DNA from: DATEDA01 sp963820965
GTDB taxonomy: Bacteria > Pseudomonadota > Gammaproteobacteria > Burkholderiales > SG8-39
Length of the DNA stretch: 64,000 nt
Direction: 5' to 3'
Assembly: GCA_963820965.1 (NCBI GenBank)
Contig: CAWGCC010000015.1
Coordinates: forward strand, 1-64,000
Shown here: piece by piece, positions 45,860-55,384 of the stretch
Position numbering within the stretch: the stretch's first letter is position 1
Layout: each line of letters starts with the position of its first letter
Translations under genes and position numbers: made by a program
The notes under the pieces: model-generated
What the model was told of the DNA's origin: nothing
Database searches by the model: none
Seen by the model: the letters and a program-made list of their open reading frames with translations, nothing else

Positions 45860-47152
45860 ATGAGCTACCTGTCGGACTTGTGGAGACGCCTGAAGACGGC
45901 CGGTATCGAGCCGGGCGACTCGGACGAGATCAAGCTCAGGAAGTCGCTACTGATTTTCGCGATGGGGCTCACGACGGCGGCCCCGGTGCTCTGGCTGGTC
46001 CTGTACCAGTCGATGGGCCTGAACATCCCGACCGCCGTCCCGATCGGCTACCAGCTCGTCTCGCTCGGCACGCTGCTCGTCTACCTGGTCACGCGCAACT
46101 TCGACTTGTTCCGCGTCATGCAGCTGTCGCTGTATCTCGCGTTCCCATTCGTGCTCCAGGCAACGCTCGGCGACTTCATCACCGCGAGCGGCTTCGTGCT
46201 CTGGGGGCTCCTCGCCCCGGTGGGCGCGATCCTCCTCTACGGCCCGCGGGATTCGATTCCCTGGTTCGGCGCCTACGTGCTGCTGATCATCGGGGCGGCA
46301 ACCTACGACTACTGGATCTTCTCCGAAGGCGTCAAGCCGCCGCCGGTCTCGCCGAAGACGATCGTCGTGTTCTTCGCGCTCAATTTCGTGGCGATCTCCA
46401 GCATCGTGTACCTCCTGTTGCGCTTCGCGGCCGTGGAGCGCGAGAAATCGAAGGCGCGGCTCGAGGAGGCCCACCGGCTGCTCCAGAACGAGCAGGAGCG
46501 GTCCGAGCGGCTGCTGCTGAACATCCTGCCCGGACCGGTCGCCGAGCGCCTCAAGATGGAGGACGGCACGATCGCCGACGGGTTCGCCGACGTGACCGTC
46601 ATGTTCGCCGACATCGTGAACTTCACCACCCTCGCCGAGGGCCTCTCCCCCAACCAGATCTTCGCGATGCTGAACAGGGTCTTCTCGTCGTTCGACGCGC
46701 TGGCCGAGAAATACGGGCTCGAGAAGATCAAGACGATCGGCGACGCTTACATGGTCGCCGGGGGCATCAACGACGACTCGGTGATCAACTACTCCGAGGC
46801 GATCGCCAACATGGCGCTCGAGATGCGCGGCCTGCTCGCGAAGGACCTGGCGATCCAGGACCATCGGCTCGAGATCCGGATGGGCATCGGCACCGGCCCG
46901 GTGGTCGCCGGCGTGGTGGGCAAGAAGAAGTTCATCTATGACCTCTGGGGCGATACGGTCAACCTCGCGAGCCGCATCACCGCCGAGAGCGTGCCGGGGA
47001 TGATCCAGGTCGACGTCACGACCTACCGCCGGCTGCGGACGAGGTTCGAGTTCGAGCCGCCCAAGACGATCTACCTGAAGGGCAAGGGCGACACGACCGT
47101 CTATGCCCTGAAGACGCGCAAGACCGCGACCGTCCAGGAAGCCGCCGCCTGA
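45860..47152 (+). CDS. Membrane-bound class III adenylate cyclase
   Basis: 430 aa. About six membrane helices (30-190), a coiled coil (192-220), then the class III catalytic domain. Metal-binding D251 (FADIVNFT) and D295 (TIGDAY); adenine-selecting K291 and D361 (IYDLWGD), and transition-state N368 and R372 are all present. It should be active as a homodimer and make cAMP. It lies at the end of the pilus genes, in the same direction; a role in pilus control is inference. Confidence 0.9.
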   Translation: MSYLSDLWRRLKTAGIEPGDSDEIKLRKSLLIFAMGLTTAAPVLWLVLYQSMGLNIPTAVPIGYQLVSLGTLLVYLVTRNFDLFRVMQLSLYLAFPFVLQATLGDFITASGFVLWGLLAPVGAILLYGPRDSIPWFGAYVLLIIGAATYDYWIFSEGVKPPPVSPKTIVVFFALNFVAISSIVYLLLRFAAVEREKSKARLEEAHRLLQNEQERSERLLLNILPGPVAERLKMEDGTIADGFADVTVMFADIVNFTTLAEGLSPNQIFAMLNRVFSSFDALAEKYGLEKIKTIGDAYMVAGGINDDSVINYSEAIANMALEMRGLLAKDLAIQDHRLEIRMGIGTGPVVAGVVGKKKFIYDLWGDTVNLASRITAESVPGMIQVDVTTYRRLRTRFEFEPPKTIYLKGKGDTTVYALKTRKTATVQEAAA

Positions 47153-47160
47153 CGGCGGCT
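47140..47160. terminator. Hairpin spanning two convergent stop codons
   Basis: AGCCGCCG-CCTGA-CGGCGGCT, a perfect 8-bp stem. The loop holds the cyclase stop codon and the far arm reaches the kinase stop. No T-run on either side, so the efficiency is uncertain. Confidence 0.45.
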
Positions 47161-48925
47161 AGGTCGCGGCGCTCTCATGCGCAGCCGGGCGGGGTCCGGC
47201 GCGCAGTGCCGGCCCGCCGCGGCGCACCTCTCCGCGCAACTCGAAGCACACCTGCCCCTGCTCGTTGCCCGCGAGCCGGAACCTGAAACCCGAAAGCTCG
47301 GCCTGCCGCGCCACCTGGTAGAGGCCGATTCCGTACCCGGTCTCGGACGGGACCGGCCCCCTGAGCAGGCCCGGGAGGACGTTCCGCGCCACCGGCCTGC
47401 CGCTGTCGCACACGCGCAGGACGATCTCGTCGCCGCAGACGAGCGAGACGACCACCTCCACGCCCGGGTCCACCTTGCGCTTCTCGAGCGCGTTCTGGAG
47501 CAGGTTCTCGGAGGCGCTGTCGAAGAGATCTTTCGGCAAAAGGATGCCGCCGTCCAGCGCCGTCGCCTCGAAGCGCACCCCGCGCAGCTGGTAGGTCTTC
47601 TGGAGCGACTCCCACCACGCCTCGGTGGTGATGAAGCGGCCGCTGTCCATCTGCGGGCGCTGGAGCTTGTCGAGCGTCTGCTGCAGCCGCTGCAGCACGG
47701 TCGGGAGGTGCCGCCGCATGAGTCCCTGCAGCGCTCCCGGGTCGCCGTCGGGGTCGCGCTCGGCCGCCGAGCAGAGAACGTTCAGCGTCTGGAGCAGGTT
47801 CTTGACGTCGTGCGTCATGCGCGCCCCGGTCTCGTGCAGCGCCTGGACATAGGTCTGCTGCTGAAGCTTCAGCTCGCGCTGCTTCGCGACGAAGAACTGA
47901 CCGACGAGCTGACCGAGCAGGTTGAAATGCCAGACGAGCGACGGGCTCGGCCGGTGACGGCAGTAGAGGCGGATGCTGACCTCGCGGCCGGTGTAGTCGA
48001 CGGTGTACTTGGAGGGCGTCCCGAACTCGCCCGAATCGCTCGCGGTCATCCAGGTGCCGCCCGTCGTCCACGGCAGCCGGCCGAGCCCCGCGCACGCCTC
48101 CTTCAGGAAGTGCTCGGGTCGCGACTCGCTGCGCGAGAGCTCGGCGAGAAAGTGCAGCCACTGCTCGAACGGCAGCCCGATCGAGAGCAGATAGCGCGAG
48201 AACACCATCTGCAGGCCAGAGAATCCGGCGCGCGGATTCCACGCGATGCTCAGGAACAGGAGCACGCCGGCGATCACGAACAGGCTGAACATCAACGACA
48301 GGACGTACCCCTTCCCGCCGACTGTCATGAACGCGAAGCTGCCGAGCACCAGCGCGACGAGCAGCAGGAAGATCATGCTGGCGTAGAAGAAGTCGACGAC
48401 CTGCGGCTCGGCGGTGTCCGACTCGACCGGGATCGCCGCCATGGCTAGGAACAGGAGCGGCAGCCCGTACTGCACCAGCACTCCCATGATCTCGTCCGGC
48501 CGCGTGTTCGGGAACCCGCTCGGCACGATCCAGAGCAGGAGCAGCGCGACGAGATAGGAGAAGACGGTCAGATAGAAGATGCGCAGCCATCGCGCCTGGA
48601 ACAGGAACACCTTTCCGCCGACGATCCCGGCGAGCACCACGACCCACAGCCCGAGCATCCACCAGTTGAGGAACGCCAGGATCCCGACGGTGATGAGGAC
48701 GATCAGCACGATCTCGCTGACCTTCAGACGCTGGCCGACCTGGATGAACGGCTGCCAGACGAGGAAGAGCCCCAGATGGGCCATCATCAGGCCGCGCGCC
48801 CAGATGTCCTCGACCCCGCGCGTCGCGGCGAGGTGCAGGCATACGAGCATCGCGAGCGTGAGCCACCGCCAGCGCCCCGCACGCTGCTCCGCCAGATCGA
48901 ATGCGCCCTCGCTCACTGTGTGCAA
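47159..48925 (-). CDS. Membrane sensor histidine kinase (orphan)
   Basis: About 588 aa. Seven to eight N-terminal membrane helices (20-260), a GAF-like linker (about 265-345) and a kinase core. The phospho-acceptor is His in RMTHDVKNLLQTLN; the N box is NLLQNALEKR and the G2 box GYGIGLYQVARQAELSG. The layout resembles PrsK-type kinases. No regulator gene lies beside it; the sigma-54 regulator at 31087 is the best partner. The start is TTG 48925 or GTG 48916. Confidence 0.87.
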   Translation of the reverse strand: MHTVSEGAFDLAEQRAGRWRWLTLAMLVCLHLAATRGVEDIWARGLMMAHLGLFLVWQPFIQVGQRLKVSEIVLIVLITVGILAFLNWWMLGLWVVVLAGIVGGKVFLFQARWLRIFYLTVFSYLVALLLLWIVPSGFPNTRPDEIMGVLVQYGLPLLFLAMAAIPVESDTAEPQVVDFFYASMIFLLLVALVLGSFAFMTVGGKGYVLSLMFSLFVIAGVLLFLSIAWNPRAGFSGLQMVFSRYLLSIGLPFEQWLHFLAELSRSESRPEHFLKEACAGLGRLPWTTGGTWMTASDSGEFGTPSKYTVDYTGREVSIRLYCRHRPSPSLVWHFNLLGQLVGQFFVAKQRELKLQQQTYVQALHETGARMTHDVKNLLQTLNVLCSAAERDPDGDPGALQGLMRRHLPTVLQRLQQTLDKLQRPQMDSGRFITTEAWWESLQKTYQLRGVRFEATALDGGILLPKDLFDSASENLLQNALEKRKVDPGVEVVVSLVCGDEIVLRVCDSGRPVARNVLPGLLRGPVPSETGYGIGLYQVARQAELSGFRFRLAGNEQGQVCFELRGEVRRGGPALRAGPRPAAHESAAT

Positions 48926-49015
48926 GGTTCCCCGCTTGCGTCCCGCCGCCCGGGCCCTTAGGCTTCGCGCGACCGCAGGTTCCGTGCCAAGCGTTGCCGC
49001 GGCTTCACGCCCAAG

Positions 49016-49783
49016 ATGACAAAGGTCGTACTCTCGATCGCCCGCGCAACCCTGCTGGAAGCGCTACGCAGCCGCATGCTGTGGCTGGTCGGCGTGCTCC
49101 TGCTGGTCGCGGCGGCCTCCGCGGCGTTCCTGCAGCAGGTCGCGATCACCGAGACGGCCCGGATCCAGGCGGCGATTATCGCAGCCCTGCTACGGGGCTG
49201 CGCGGGATTCCTGGTAGCGGCGTTCGTCGTGATGAGCATGGTCCGCGAGTTCAACGACAAGGTGCTCGAACTGATGCTCGCCCAACCCTGGCCGCGGGCG
49301 GCCTACCTTTTCGGCAAGTTTGTCGGATTCTCGGCAGCCGCCCTTCTGCTCGCCGCCATCGTCAGCGTCCCCCTCGCTCTCCTCGCCCCGGCCTCCCGCG
49401 TCGCCGTCTGGGCGCTGTCGCTCGCGTGCGAGCTTGTCATCCTTGCGTCGATGAGCCTCTTCTGCGTGATCACCCTCACCCACGTGGTGCCGGCGCTCGC
49501 TGCCGTCCTCGGCTTCTACGTGCTGGGCCGGTCCATGACCGCGATCCAGATCATCGCCCAGGCCTCGGAGGCCTCCCAGGACTGGGCCGACCGCCTGGCG
49601 AGTTGGATCGTGCAAGGGATCGCCGCGATCCTGCCGAGGTTCGATCTGATGACGCAGACGGCTTGGCTGGTCGACGCGCCGCCCGCGGCCGGCGCGATCG
49701 CGAGCGTGCTGGCGCAGGCGGCGGTCTACACGGCGCTCCTCGTCACGGCGGCGCAGTTCGATCTCCATCGCCAGAACCTCTGA
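49016..49783 (+). CDS. ABC-2 type transporter permease
   Basis: 255 aa, six membrane helices (ALRSRMLWLVGVLLLVAAASAAFL first). Between helices lies FNDKVLELMLAQPWPRAAYLFGKFVG, the usual cytoplasmic coupling loop of NosY/ABC-2 permeases. It likely pairs with the ATPase at 30362. Divergent from the sensor kinase. Confidence 0.82.
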   Translation: MTKVVLSIARATLLEALRSRMLWLVGVLLLVAAASAAFLQQVAITETARIQAAIIAALLRGCAGFLVAAFVVMSMVREFNDKVLELMLAQPWPRAAYLFGKFVGFSAAALLLAAIVSVPLALLAPASRVAVWALSLACELVILASMSLFCVITLTHVVPALAAVLGFYVLGRSMTAIQIIAQASEASQDWADRLASWIVQGIAAILPRFDLMTQTAWLVDAPPAAGAIASVLAQAAVYTALLVTAAQFDLHRQNL

Positions 49784-49787
49784 CGCC

Positions 49788-50499
49788 ATGCGCGAACGGC
49801 CGCTCGCCGATGTGCCCCGCTGGGTCGGGGCCGGACTCGCCCTCGCGCTGGCGCTGCAGATCGGCGTCGCCTGGCTTCAGCCGCGGCCGTCCGCCCGTGC
49901 GGAGGATCTCGGCCCGGCGCCGGGCGCGAGCACGTTGCGGCTCGCCGCGCTGGGCGAACCGATTGCGCTCGCGAATCTGCTCATGCTGTACCTGCAGGCG
50001 TTCGACTACCAGGCCGGCACGCGCGTGCCGTATCGGAATCTCGACTACGACCGCCTCATCGACTGGCTGTCCCGGATTCTCGAACTCGACCCGGCGGGGC
50101 AGTATCCGCTCATGAGCGCGAGCCGTCTCTACGCCGACATCCCCGATGCCGCCAAAGCAACGCACGATGCTCGAGTTCGTCTACCGCGAGTACCTGAAGG
50201 ATCCCAACCGACGCTGGCCCTGGCTGGCGCACGCGACGATCCTCGCCAAGCACCGGCTCAAGGATCTGCCGCTGGCGCGGAAATATGCCACGGCGCTTCA
50301 GCAGCATACGACGACCCCCGAGGCGCCCGGCTGGGTCCGGCAGATGGAGCCGTTCATACTCGAGGAAATGAATGAGCTCGAAGCAGCGCGGGTGCTGATC
50401 GGGGGCCTGCTGGCGAGCGGCCAGGTCAAGGACCGCCGGGATTTCGAGCTCCTCGAGCGGCGCCTCAAGGAACTCGAGGAGCGCTTGAAAGCGAAGTGA
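49788..50499 (+). CDS. Membrane-anchored protein of unknown function downstream of the ABC permease (one frameshift)
   Basis: About 236 aa after removing one A near 50157. An N-terminal hydrophobic anchor (VGAGLALALALQIGVAWL) is followed by a helical, TPR-like body (LILELDPAGQYPLMSASRLYADIPD; FVYREYLKDPNRRWPWLAHATILAKHRLKDLPLARKYA). It starts 4 bases after the permease stop, so it may be an accessory of that transporter. Confidence 0.6.
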
Positions 50500-50605
50500 C
50501 CTTGGGCGTGACGCGCTTCGTCGGCTCTCCGTCGCTGTTGACGCCGCCTCGACAACGAGCCTCCACAATCCCCCGTGATTTCGGTCACAAATCAAGGGAA
50601 AGCGC

Positions 50606-50621
50606 TGGCATTGAGTTTGCT
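50606..50621 (+). promoter_or_regulatory. Sigma-54 (-24/-12) promoter of pilin gene 1
   Basis: TGGCATTGAGTTTGCT matches the consensus TGGCACGN4TTGCW at the invariant GG and GC with correct spacing. Transcription would start near 50633, about 36 bases before the pilin ATG, leaving room for the GAGGAG ribosome site at 50655-50660. The window also encodes RpoN and a sigma-54 activator. Confidence 0.75.
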
Positions 50622-50668
50622 CCTCTCCTGGCACTAGCCATCCGGGCACCGTGTCGAGGAGACGAACA

Positions 50669-51362
50669 ATGCAATCCAAGCGCTACCAGACAGGCTTCAC
50701 GCTGGTCGAGATCGCGATCGTGCTGGTCATCATCGGGCTGCTGCTCGGGGGGATCCTGAAGGGTCAGGAGATGATCACCCAGGCCCGGATCAAGAACGTC
50801 GTGAACGATTTCAACGGCATCACCGCAGCGTACTTCTCGTACATGGACCGCTACAAGGCCGTCCCGGGTGATGACCCCAATGCGTCGCGCGCTCGCTGGA
50901 CACACTGTCCCCGCGCGCTGAACGGCGACTCGGACGGCCAGATCAGCGGCTTGTATGGCGTGACATCTCCCGGCACGCTCGCCCAAGCGGATGTCACCAA
51001 TGCCGCTGGCGAATCGTGGAACTTCTGGTGGCATCTCCGGCTGTCGGGGTTCGTTGCCGGCGCCACGAGCGGGCCAAGCCGCCTACAGCCAGCCGACGAA
51101 CGCGGTCGGGGGCCTCGTCGGGGTGCAGACCAACGCGATGACCGCTCTCACCGGCGTCGTGATGTGCTCGGCCAACGTGCCGGACAAGGTGGCCTCCGCT
51201 GTCGACACCCAGGTCGACGACCAGCGATCGAACACCGGCCAGATGATGGCGTACACGATGACGTCGGGCGACACGGCGGCGACGGACGTGAACTCGGTGA
51301 CTGCCGCACCCAACTACGTGGAGACGGGCAGCACGCAGTACGTGATCTGCAAGAAGATCTGA
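50669..51362 (+). CDS. Type IV pilin 1, probable major pilin (one frameshift)
   Basis: About 230 aa. Short leader MQSKRYQTG, then FTLVEIAIVLVIIGLLLGGILKG with Glu5, a textbook class III signal. The helix continues QARIKNVVNDFNGITAAYFSYMDRYKAVPGDDP. An extra G in the G-run near 51073 shifts the frame after GATSG; the C-terminal part (QAAYSQPTNAVGGL to YVICKKI) is clear. Own sigma-54 promoter and strong terminator suggest high, separate expression. Confidence 0.88.
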
Positions 51363-51377
51363 CGCCCTCGTTTGCGA

Positions 51378-51411
51378 AAAGCCCGCGCCCGACGGCGCGG
51401 GCTTTTCGTTT
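51378..51411 (+). terminator. Rho-independent terminator after pilin 1
   Basis: GCCCGCGCC-CGAC-GGCGCGGGC followed by TTTTCGTTT, 19 bases after the pilin stop. A-run on the other side, so it can work both ways. Confidence 0.9.
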
Positions 51412-51683
51412 CTGCCGCCGTCGATGGCACATGATCGCCGGGCGAGTCGAAGACGCTCACCATCGTTCCGAGCCGCCAAGGACAACGTTACGGCGTCGGT
51501 CTGAGCCGCGCGACAGTCTACGGACGCGCGCGTCGAGAGCCTCCACACCCGGGCAATACGACTGCTGCGCGCTGATCTTCGCGCGGCGACGGCGCGCGTG
51601 TTGCAAAGTCCGTCACGGTCGACGCGAAGGCGCGAACGAGAGAATCCACACATCTTCCACTTCCTCTCCCCGCGCTCGCGCAA
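51412..51683. other. Intergenic stretch between the two pilins
   Basis: No gene. One imperfect sigma-54-like string (TGGCAC at 51425) has the wrong spacing. I see no convincing promoter for pilin 2. Confidence 0.5.
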
Positions 51684-52361
51684 ATGCGTCACCCGCAGGC
51701 TGGTTTCACCTTGGCCGAGATCGCGATCGTCGCGGTGCTCATGGGCCTTCTGGTCGGCGGCATCGTGGCCGGCTGGTCGATGGTCGACGCAGGCCCGCAT
51801 CAAGCTCGTCGTCAACCAGTTCAACGGCCTGCACGCCGCGCACCTTCAGTATGTCGATCGTTACGCGCAGTTGCCCGGCGACGATCCCCAGGCGGCGGCG
51901 CGCTGGACGTCTGGCACGAAGAACGGCACGGGCGACGGCCTGCTGGCCGGCCTGTACAGCGACGTCCCTCCCGCCGGCGATCCGATGACGGAATTGACGG
52001 TGAACGCGTCGCAGGGCGAGACGCTGACCTACTGGTGGCACCTGCGCCTCGCCGAGCTGGTCCCGCGCCTGCCGGCGAGAGGTGTCGGTCGTCGCGCAGC
52101 CGCTCAACCACTTCGCCGGCGTGATCGGCGTCCAGGCGAACGCGATCGGCCTTCCAGGTGCCGGTGCTCTGTCAGGCGAACCTGCCGGGAGTGGTCGCGA
52201 TCGGCGTCGACAGCCAGATCGACGAGCTGAGCCCGACCGGGGGCATCGTACGGGGCCGAAAGCAGACCGCGCCGAACCAGAAGCTCGTCGACACGGTTAC
52301 GGTCACCGCGTACGCCGAAGGCCAGGACGACCAGTACGTGTTGTGCCGCCGGCTCGACTGA
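51684..52361 (+). CDS. Type IV pilin 2, paralogue of pilin 1 (three frameshifts)
   Basis: About 225 aa when three single extra bases near 51791, 52078 and 52156 are removed. Leader MRHPQAG, then FTLAEIAIVAVLMGLLVGGIVAG with Glu5. The body (QARIKLVVNQFNGLHAAHLQYVDRYAQLPGDDPQAAARW; ETLTYWWHLRLAELV; YVLCRRLD end) parallels pilin 1 block by block, so the two arose by tandem duplication. With three breaks it may be decaying, but neighbours show the same error type. Confidence 0.78.
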
Positions 52362-52369
52362 GCCGCGGG

Positions 52370-54340
52370 CTATCCCTGCAGCAGCCTCGTCTCCGCCTTC
52401 TCGAGCGCGTCCGGCCGGCCGAGCAGGACGGCCACGTCACCCGCCTCGAAGCGCGTCTCCGGGCCCGGCTCATCGGCGCGGATGCCGCGCCGGCGGACCG
52501 CGGTGACCTCCGCCCCGAGCCGCTCGAGGCCGAGCTCCGCCAGGGTGCGCCCGACCGCGTACGCCCCGGGCTCGAGGCTGACCGTGTGCAGCCGGGGTTG
52601 ACTCGCCTCGTCGAGGTCGACAGCCTCGTCGGACGCGCCGTGGTAGAACCCGCGGAGCAGCCGGTAGCGTTGGTCGCGCACGGCGCGGATCTGGCTGACC
52701 ACGCGTCGCACCGGAACGCCGACCATGAGCATCGCGTGCGAGGCGAGCATGAGGCTCGACTCGAACGTGTCGGGCACGACCTCCGCCGCGCCCGCGTGCT
52801 CGAGCTGCTCGAGCCCGCTGTCGTCCCGCGTACGCACGATCACCGGGAGCGCCGGATTGATCTCGTGCGCGTGGGCAAGGATCTTGAGCGCCGACGGCAG
52901 GTCGGTGTAGGTGACGACCAGCACGGCCGCGCGGCCGACGCCCGCCGCGATCAACGTCTCCCGGCGCGACGCATCGCCGAACACCACCGTTTCGCCCGCG
53001 GCCGCGGCTTCGCGGACGCGTTCCGGATCGAGGTCGAGCGCGATATGGTTGATGTCCTCGCGCCCGAGGAAGCGCGCAAGGCTCTGGCCGGTGCGACCGT
53101 AGCCGCACAGGACGACGTGGCGCTCGGTGCCGATACTGCGCACCGCAACCTGGTGCAGCTGGAGCGACCGCAGCATCCACTCCGAGCCGGACAGCCGGAG
53201 CACGATGCGATCGCTGTACTGGATCAGGAACGGCGCCACGAGCATCGACAGGACCATCCCCGCGATCGCGGCCTGCACGAGCTCCGGGTCGAAGAGCGAG
53301 AACTCGGCACCGCGCGCGACGAGCACCAGCCCGAACTCGCCCGCTTGCGCGAGCGCGAGCCCGCTCCGGAGCGCCGTGCCCGGCGTTGCGCCGAGGAGCC
53401 GCGACAGTCCCGCGACGATCGCGAACTTCGCCACCAGCGGCACGATGAACATGGCAGCCACCAGGCCGGAATGCGACGCCACCACGCGCAGATCGAGCTG
53501 CATCCCGACGGTGATGAAGAACAGCCCGAGCAGCACTTCCCGGAACGGTTTGATGTCGTCCTCGACCTGGTGGCGATACTGCGTCTCCGAGATGAGCATC
53601 CCGGCGACGAACGCGCCGAGCGCGAGCGAGAGGCCGGCGATCTCGGTCAGGTACGCCGATCCGAGCGTGATGAACAGCACGTTGATGATGAAGAGCTCGT
53701 GCGAGCGGCGCTTCGCGACCAGGTCGAACCACGGCGGCATGAGCTTCTGGCCGAGCCACAGCACCGCCCCGAGGATCGCCGCCGCCTTGAGCGCCGCGAA
53801 TGCCATGGCGCCAGCCAGTTCGCCGGCGGGTTGCGCGAGCGCCGGCACCAGCACAAGCAGCGGCACCACCGCGAGGTCCTGCGCAAGGAGCACGCCGATG
53901 ACCTCGCGGCCGTGGGGCGTCTCGGTCTGCATCCGCTCGGCGAGCATGCGCACGACGATCGCGGTCGAGGACATCGCGAGCGCCGCGCCGAGCGCGAGCG
54001 CCGCCTGCCACCGGCTGCCGCCGGCGAAGAGCAGCGCCGCAAAGAGCGCGGTGGTGAGCACGACCTGCAGCCCGCCCAGCCCGAGCACGAGCCGGCGCAT
54101 CTGCACGAGCTTCGGCAGGCTGAACTCGAGGCCGATCGTGAACATGAGGAACACGACGCCGAACTCGCCGAGATACGCGGTATTGCGGTCCTCGGTGATC
54201 CAGCCGAAGGCATGCGGCCCGATCGCCACCCCGACGATCAGATAGCCGAGCAGCGGCGGCAGGTGCAGGGTGCGAAACACCACGACGACGAGCACCGCGC
54301 TCGCGAGCAGGATGAGGACGAGTTCGAGCGCGTGGCCCAC
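52370..54340 (-). CDS. CPA2-family monovalent cation/proton antiporter with RCK domain (KefB/RosB-like)
   Basis: 656 aa. The membrane part (1-385, about 12 helices) includes GYLIVGVAIGPHAFGWI and ALAMSSTAIVVRMLAE. An RCK_N nucleotide-binding domain follows (VVLCGYGRTGQSLARFL, then VVFGDASRRE). A TrkA_C domain ends the protein (about 570-650, LEPGAYAVGRTLAELGLE). It exchanges K+ or Na+ for protons under NAD(H) control. Start is GTG 54340. Divergent from kdsD with 35 bases between. Confidence 0.92.
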   Translation of the reverse strand: MGHALELVLILLASAVLVVVVFRTLHLPPLLGYLIVGVAIGPHAFGWITEDRNTAYLGEFGVVFLMFTIGLEFSLPKLVQMRRLVLGLGGLQVVLTTALFAALLFAGGSRWQAALALGAALAMSSTAIVVRMLAERMQTETPHGREVIGVLLAQDLAVVPLLVLVPALAQPAGELAGAMAFAALKAAAILGAVLWLGQKLMPPWFDLVAKRRSHELFIINVLFITLGSAYLTEIAGLSLALGAFVAGMLISETQYRHQVEDDIKPFREVLLGLFFITVGMQLDLRVVASHSGLVAAMFIVPLVAKFAIVAGLSRLLGATPGTALRSGLALAQAGEFGLVLVARGAEFSLFDPELVQAAIAGMVLSMLVAPFLIQYSDRIVLRLSGSEWMLRSLQLHQVAVRSIGTERHVVLCGYGRTGQSLARFLGREDINHIALDLDPERVREAAAAGETVVFGDASRRETLIAAGVGRAAVLVVTYTDLPSALKILAHAHEINPALPVIVRTRDDSGLEQLEHAGAAEVVPDTFESSLMLASHAMLMVGVPVRRVVSQIRAVRDQRYRLLRGFYHGASDEAVDLDEASQPRLHTVSLEPGAYAVGRTLAELGLERLGAEVTAVRRRGIRADEPGPETRFEAGDVAVLLGRPDALEKAETRLLQG

Positions 54341-54375
54341 GGCGGTCGGAAGCCTCCCTTGCTATACTTTTCCGG

Positions 54376-55381
54376 ATGATAGCGACACCATCGAGCGTGG
54401 ACCAACCGGCGGTGTCGGAGGACGCGCTCCGCTTGGCGCGGGAGGTGCTCGAGATCGAGGCGCAAGCGGTCGCCGCGCTCGCCTCGCGCCTGGACGGCCG
54501 GTTCCTCGACGCGCTGCGCATGATCCTGGCCTGCCGCGGCCGGGTGGTCGTGACCGGCGTCGGCAAGTCCGGGCAGATCGGGCGCAAGATCGCGTCCACC
54601 CTCGCGAGCACGGGCACGCCGGCATTCTTCGTCCATCCCGGCGAGGCAAGCCACGGCGACCTCGGCATGATCACGCACGACGACGTCGTCCTCGCGCTCT
54701 CGCACTCGGGCGAAAGCGACGAGCTGATCACCGATCCTGCCGTTGGTGAAGCGCCTCGGCGCGCGGCTGATCGCCATGACCGGCAATCCGCAGTCCGCGC
54801 TCGCGAGCCTCGCCGACGTGGTGCTCGACGCCGGCGTGGCAAAGGAGGCCTGCCCGCTCAACCTCGCGCCGACTGCGAGCACGACCGCCGCGCTCGCGCT
54901 CGGCGATGCGCTCGCGGTTGCAGCGCTCGACGCCCGCGGATTCGGCCACGACGACTTCGCGCGCTCGCACCCCGGCGGAACGATCGGGCGGCGTCTGCTC
55001 ACGCACGTGCGCGACGTCATGCGCACCGGCGAGGAGGTGCCGATGGTCGGCGAGGACGCGGCCTTCGCCGACGCAGTGCTCGAGATCTCCAGGAAACGGA
55101 TGGGCATGACGGCGGTCGTGGGCACAGACCGGCGACTGATCGGCATATTCACCGACGGTGATCTCCGGCGCGCCCTCGAGCGCGGCGTCGATGTACACGC
55201 GACGCCGATCGACGCGGTGATGACGCGCAATCCGCGCTCGATTCGCCCGGAGGCGCTCGCGGCCGAAGCGGTGGAATTGATGGAGAAGCACAAGACGACG
55301 CAGTTGCCGGTGGTCGACCCGGAGGGGCGGCTCGTCGGCGCGCTGAACATCCACGACCTCTTCCGCGCGAAAGTCCTCTGA
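54376..55381 (+). CDS. kdsD: Arabinose-5-phosphate isomerase KdsD (one frameshift)
   Basis: Makes arabinose-5-phosphate for KDO in LPS. SIS domain (VVVTGVGKSGQIGRKIASTLASTG, ALSHSGESDELI) then two CBS domains (about 210-330). One extra G near 54738 turns ITILPLVKRLGAR into nonsense; corrected length is 334 aa, normal. The next gene is kdsC, the standard partner. Confidence 0.92.
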
Positions 55382-55384
55382 GCG

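Noticed and set aside
51425..51440. Sigma-54-like TGGCAC upstream of pilin 2
   Set aside because: The GC dinucleotide is one base too close to the GG, and no TTGC is present.
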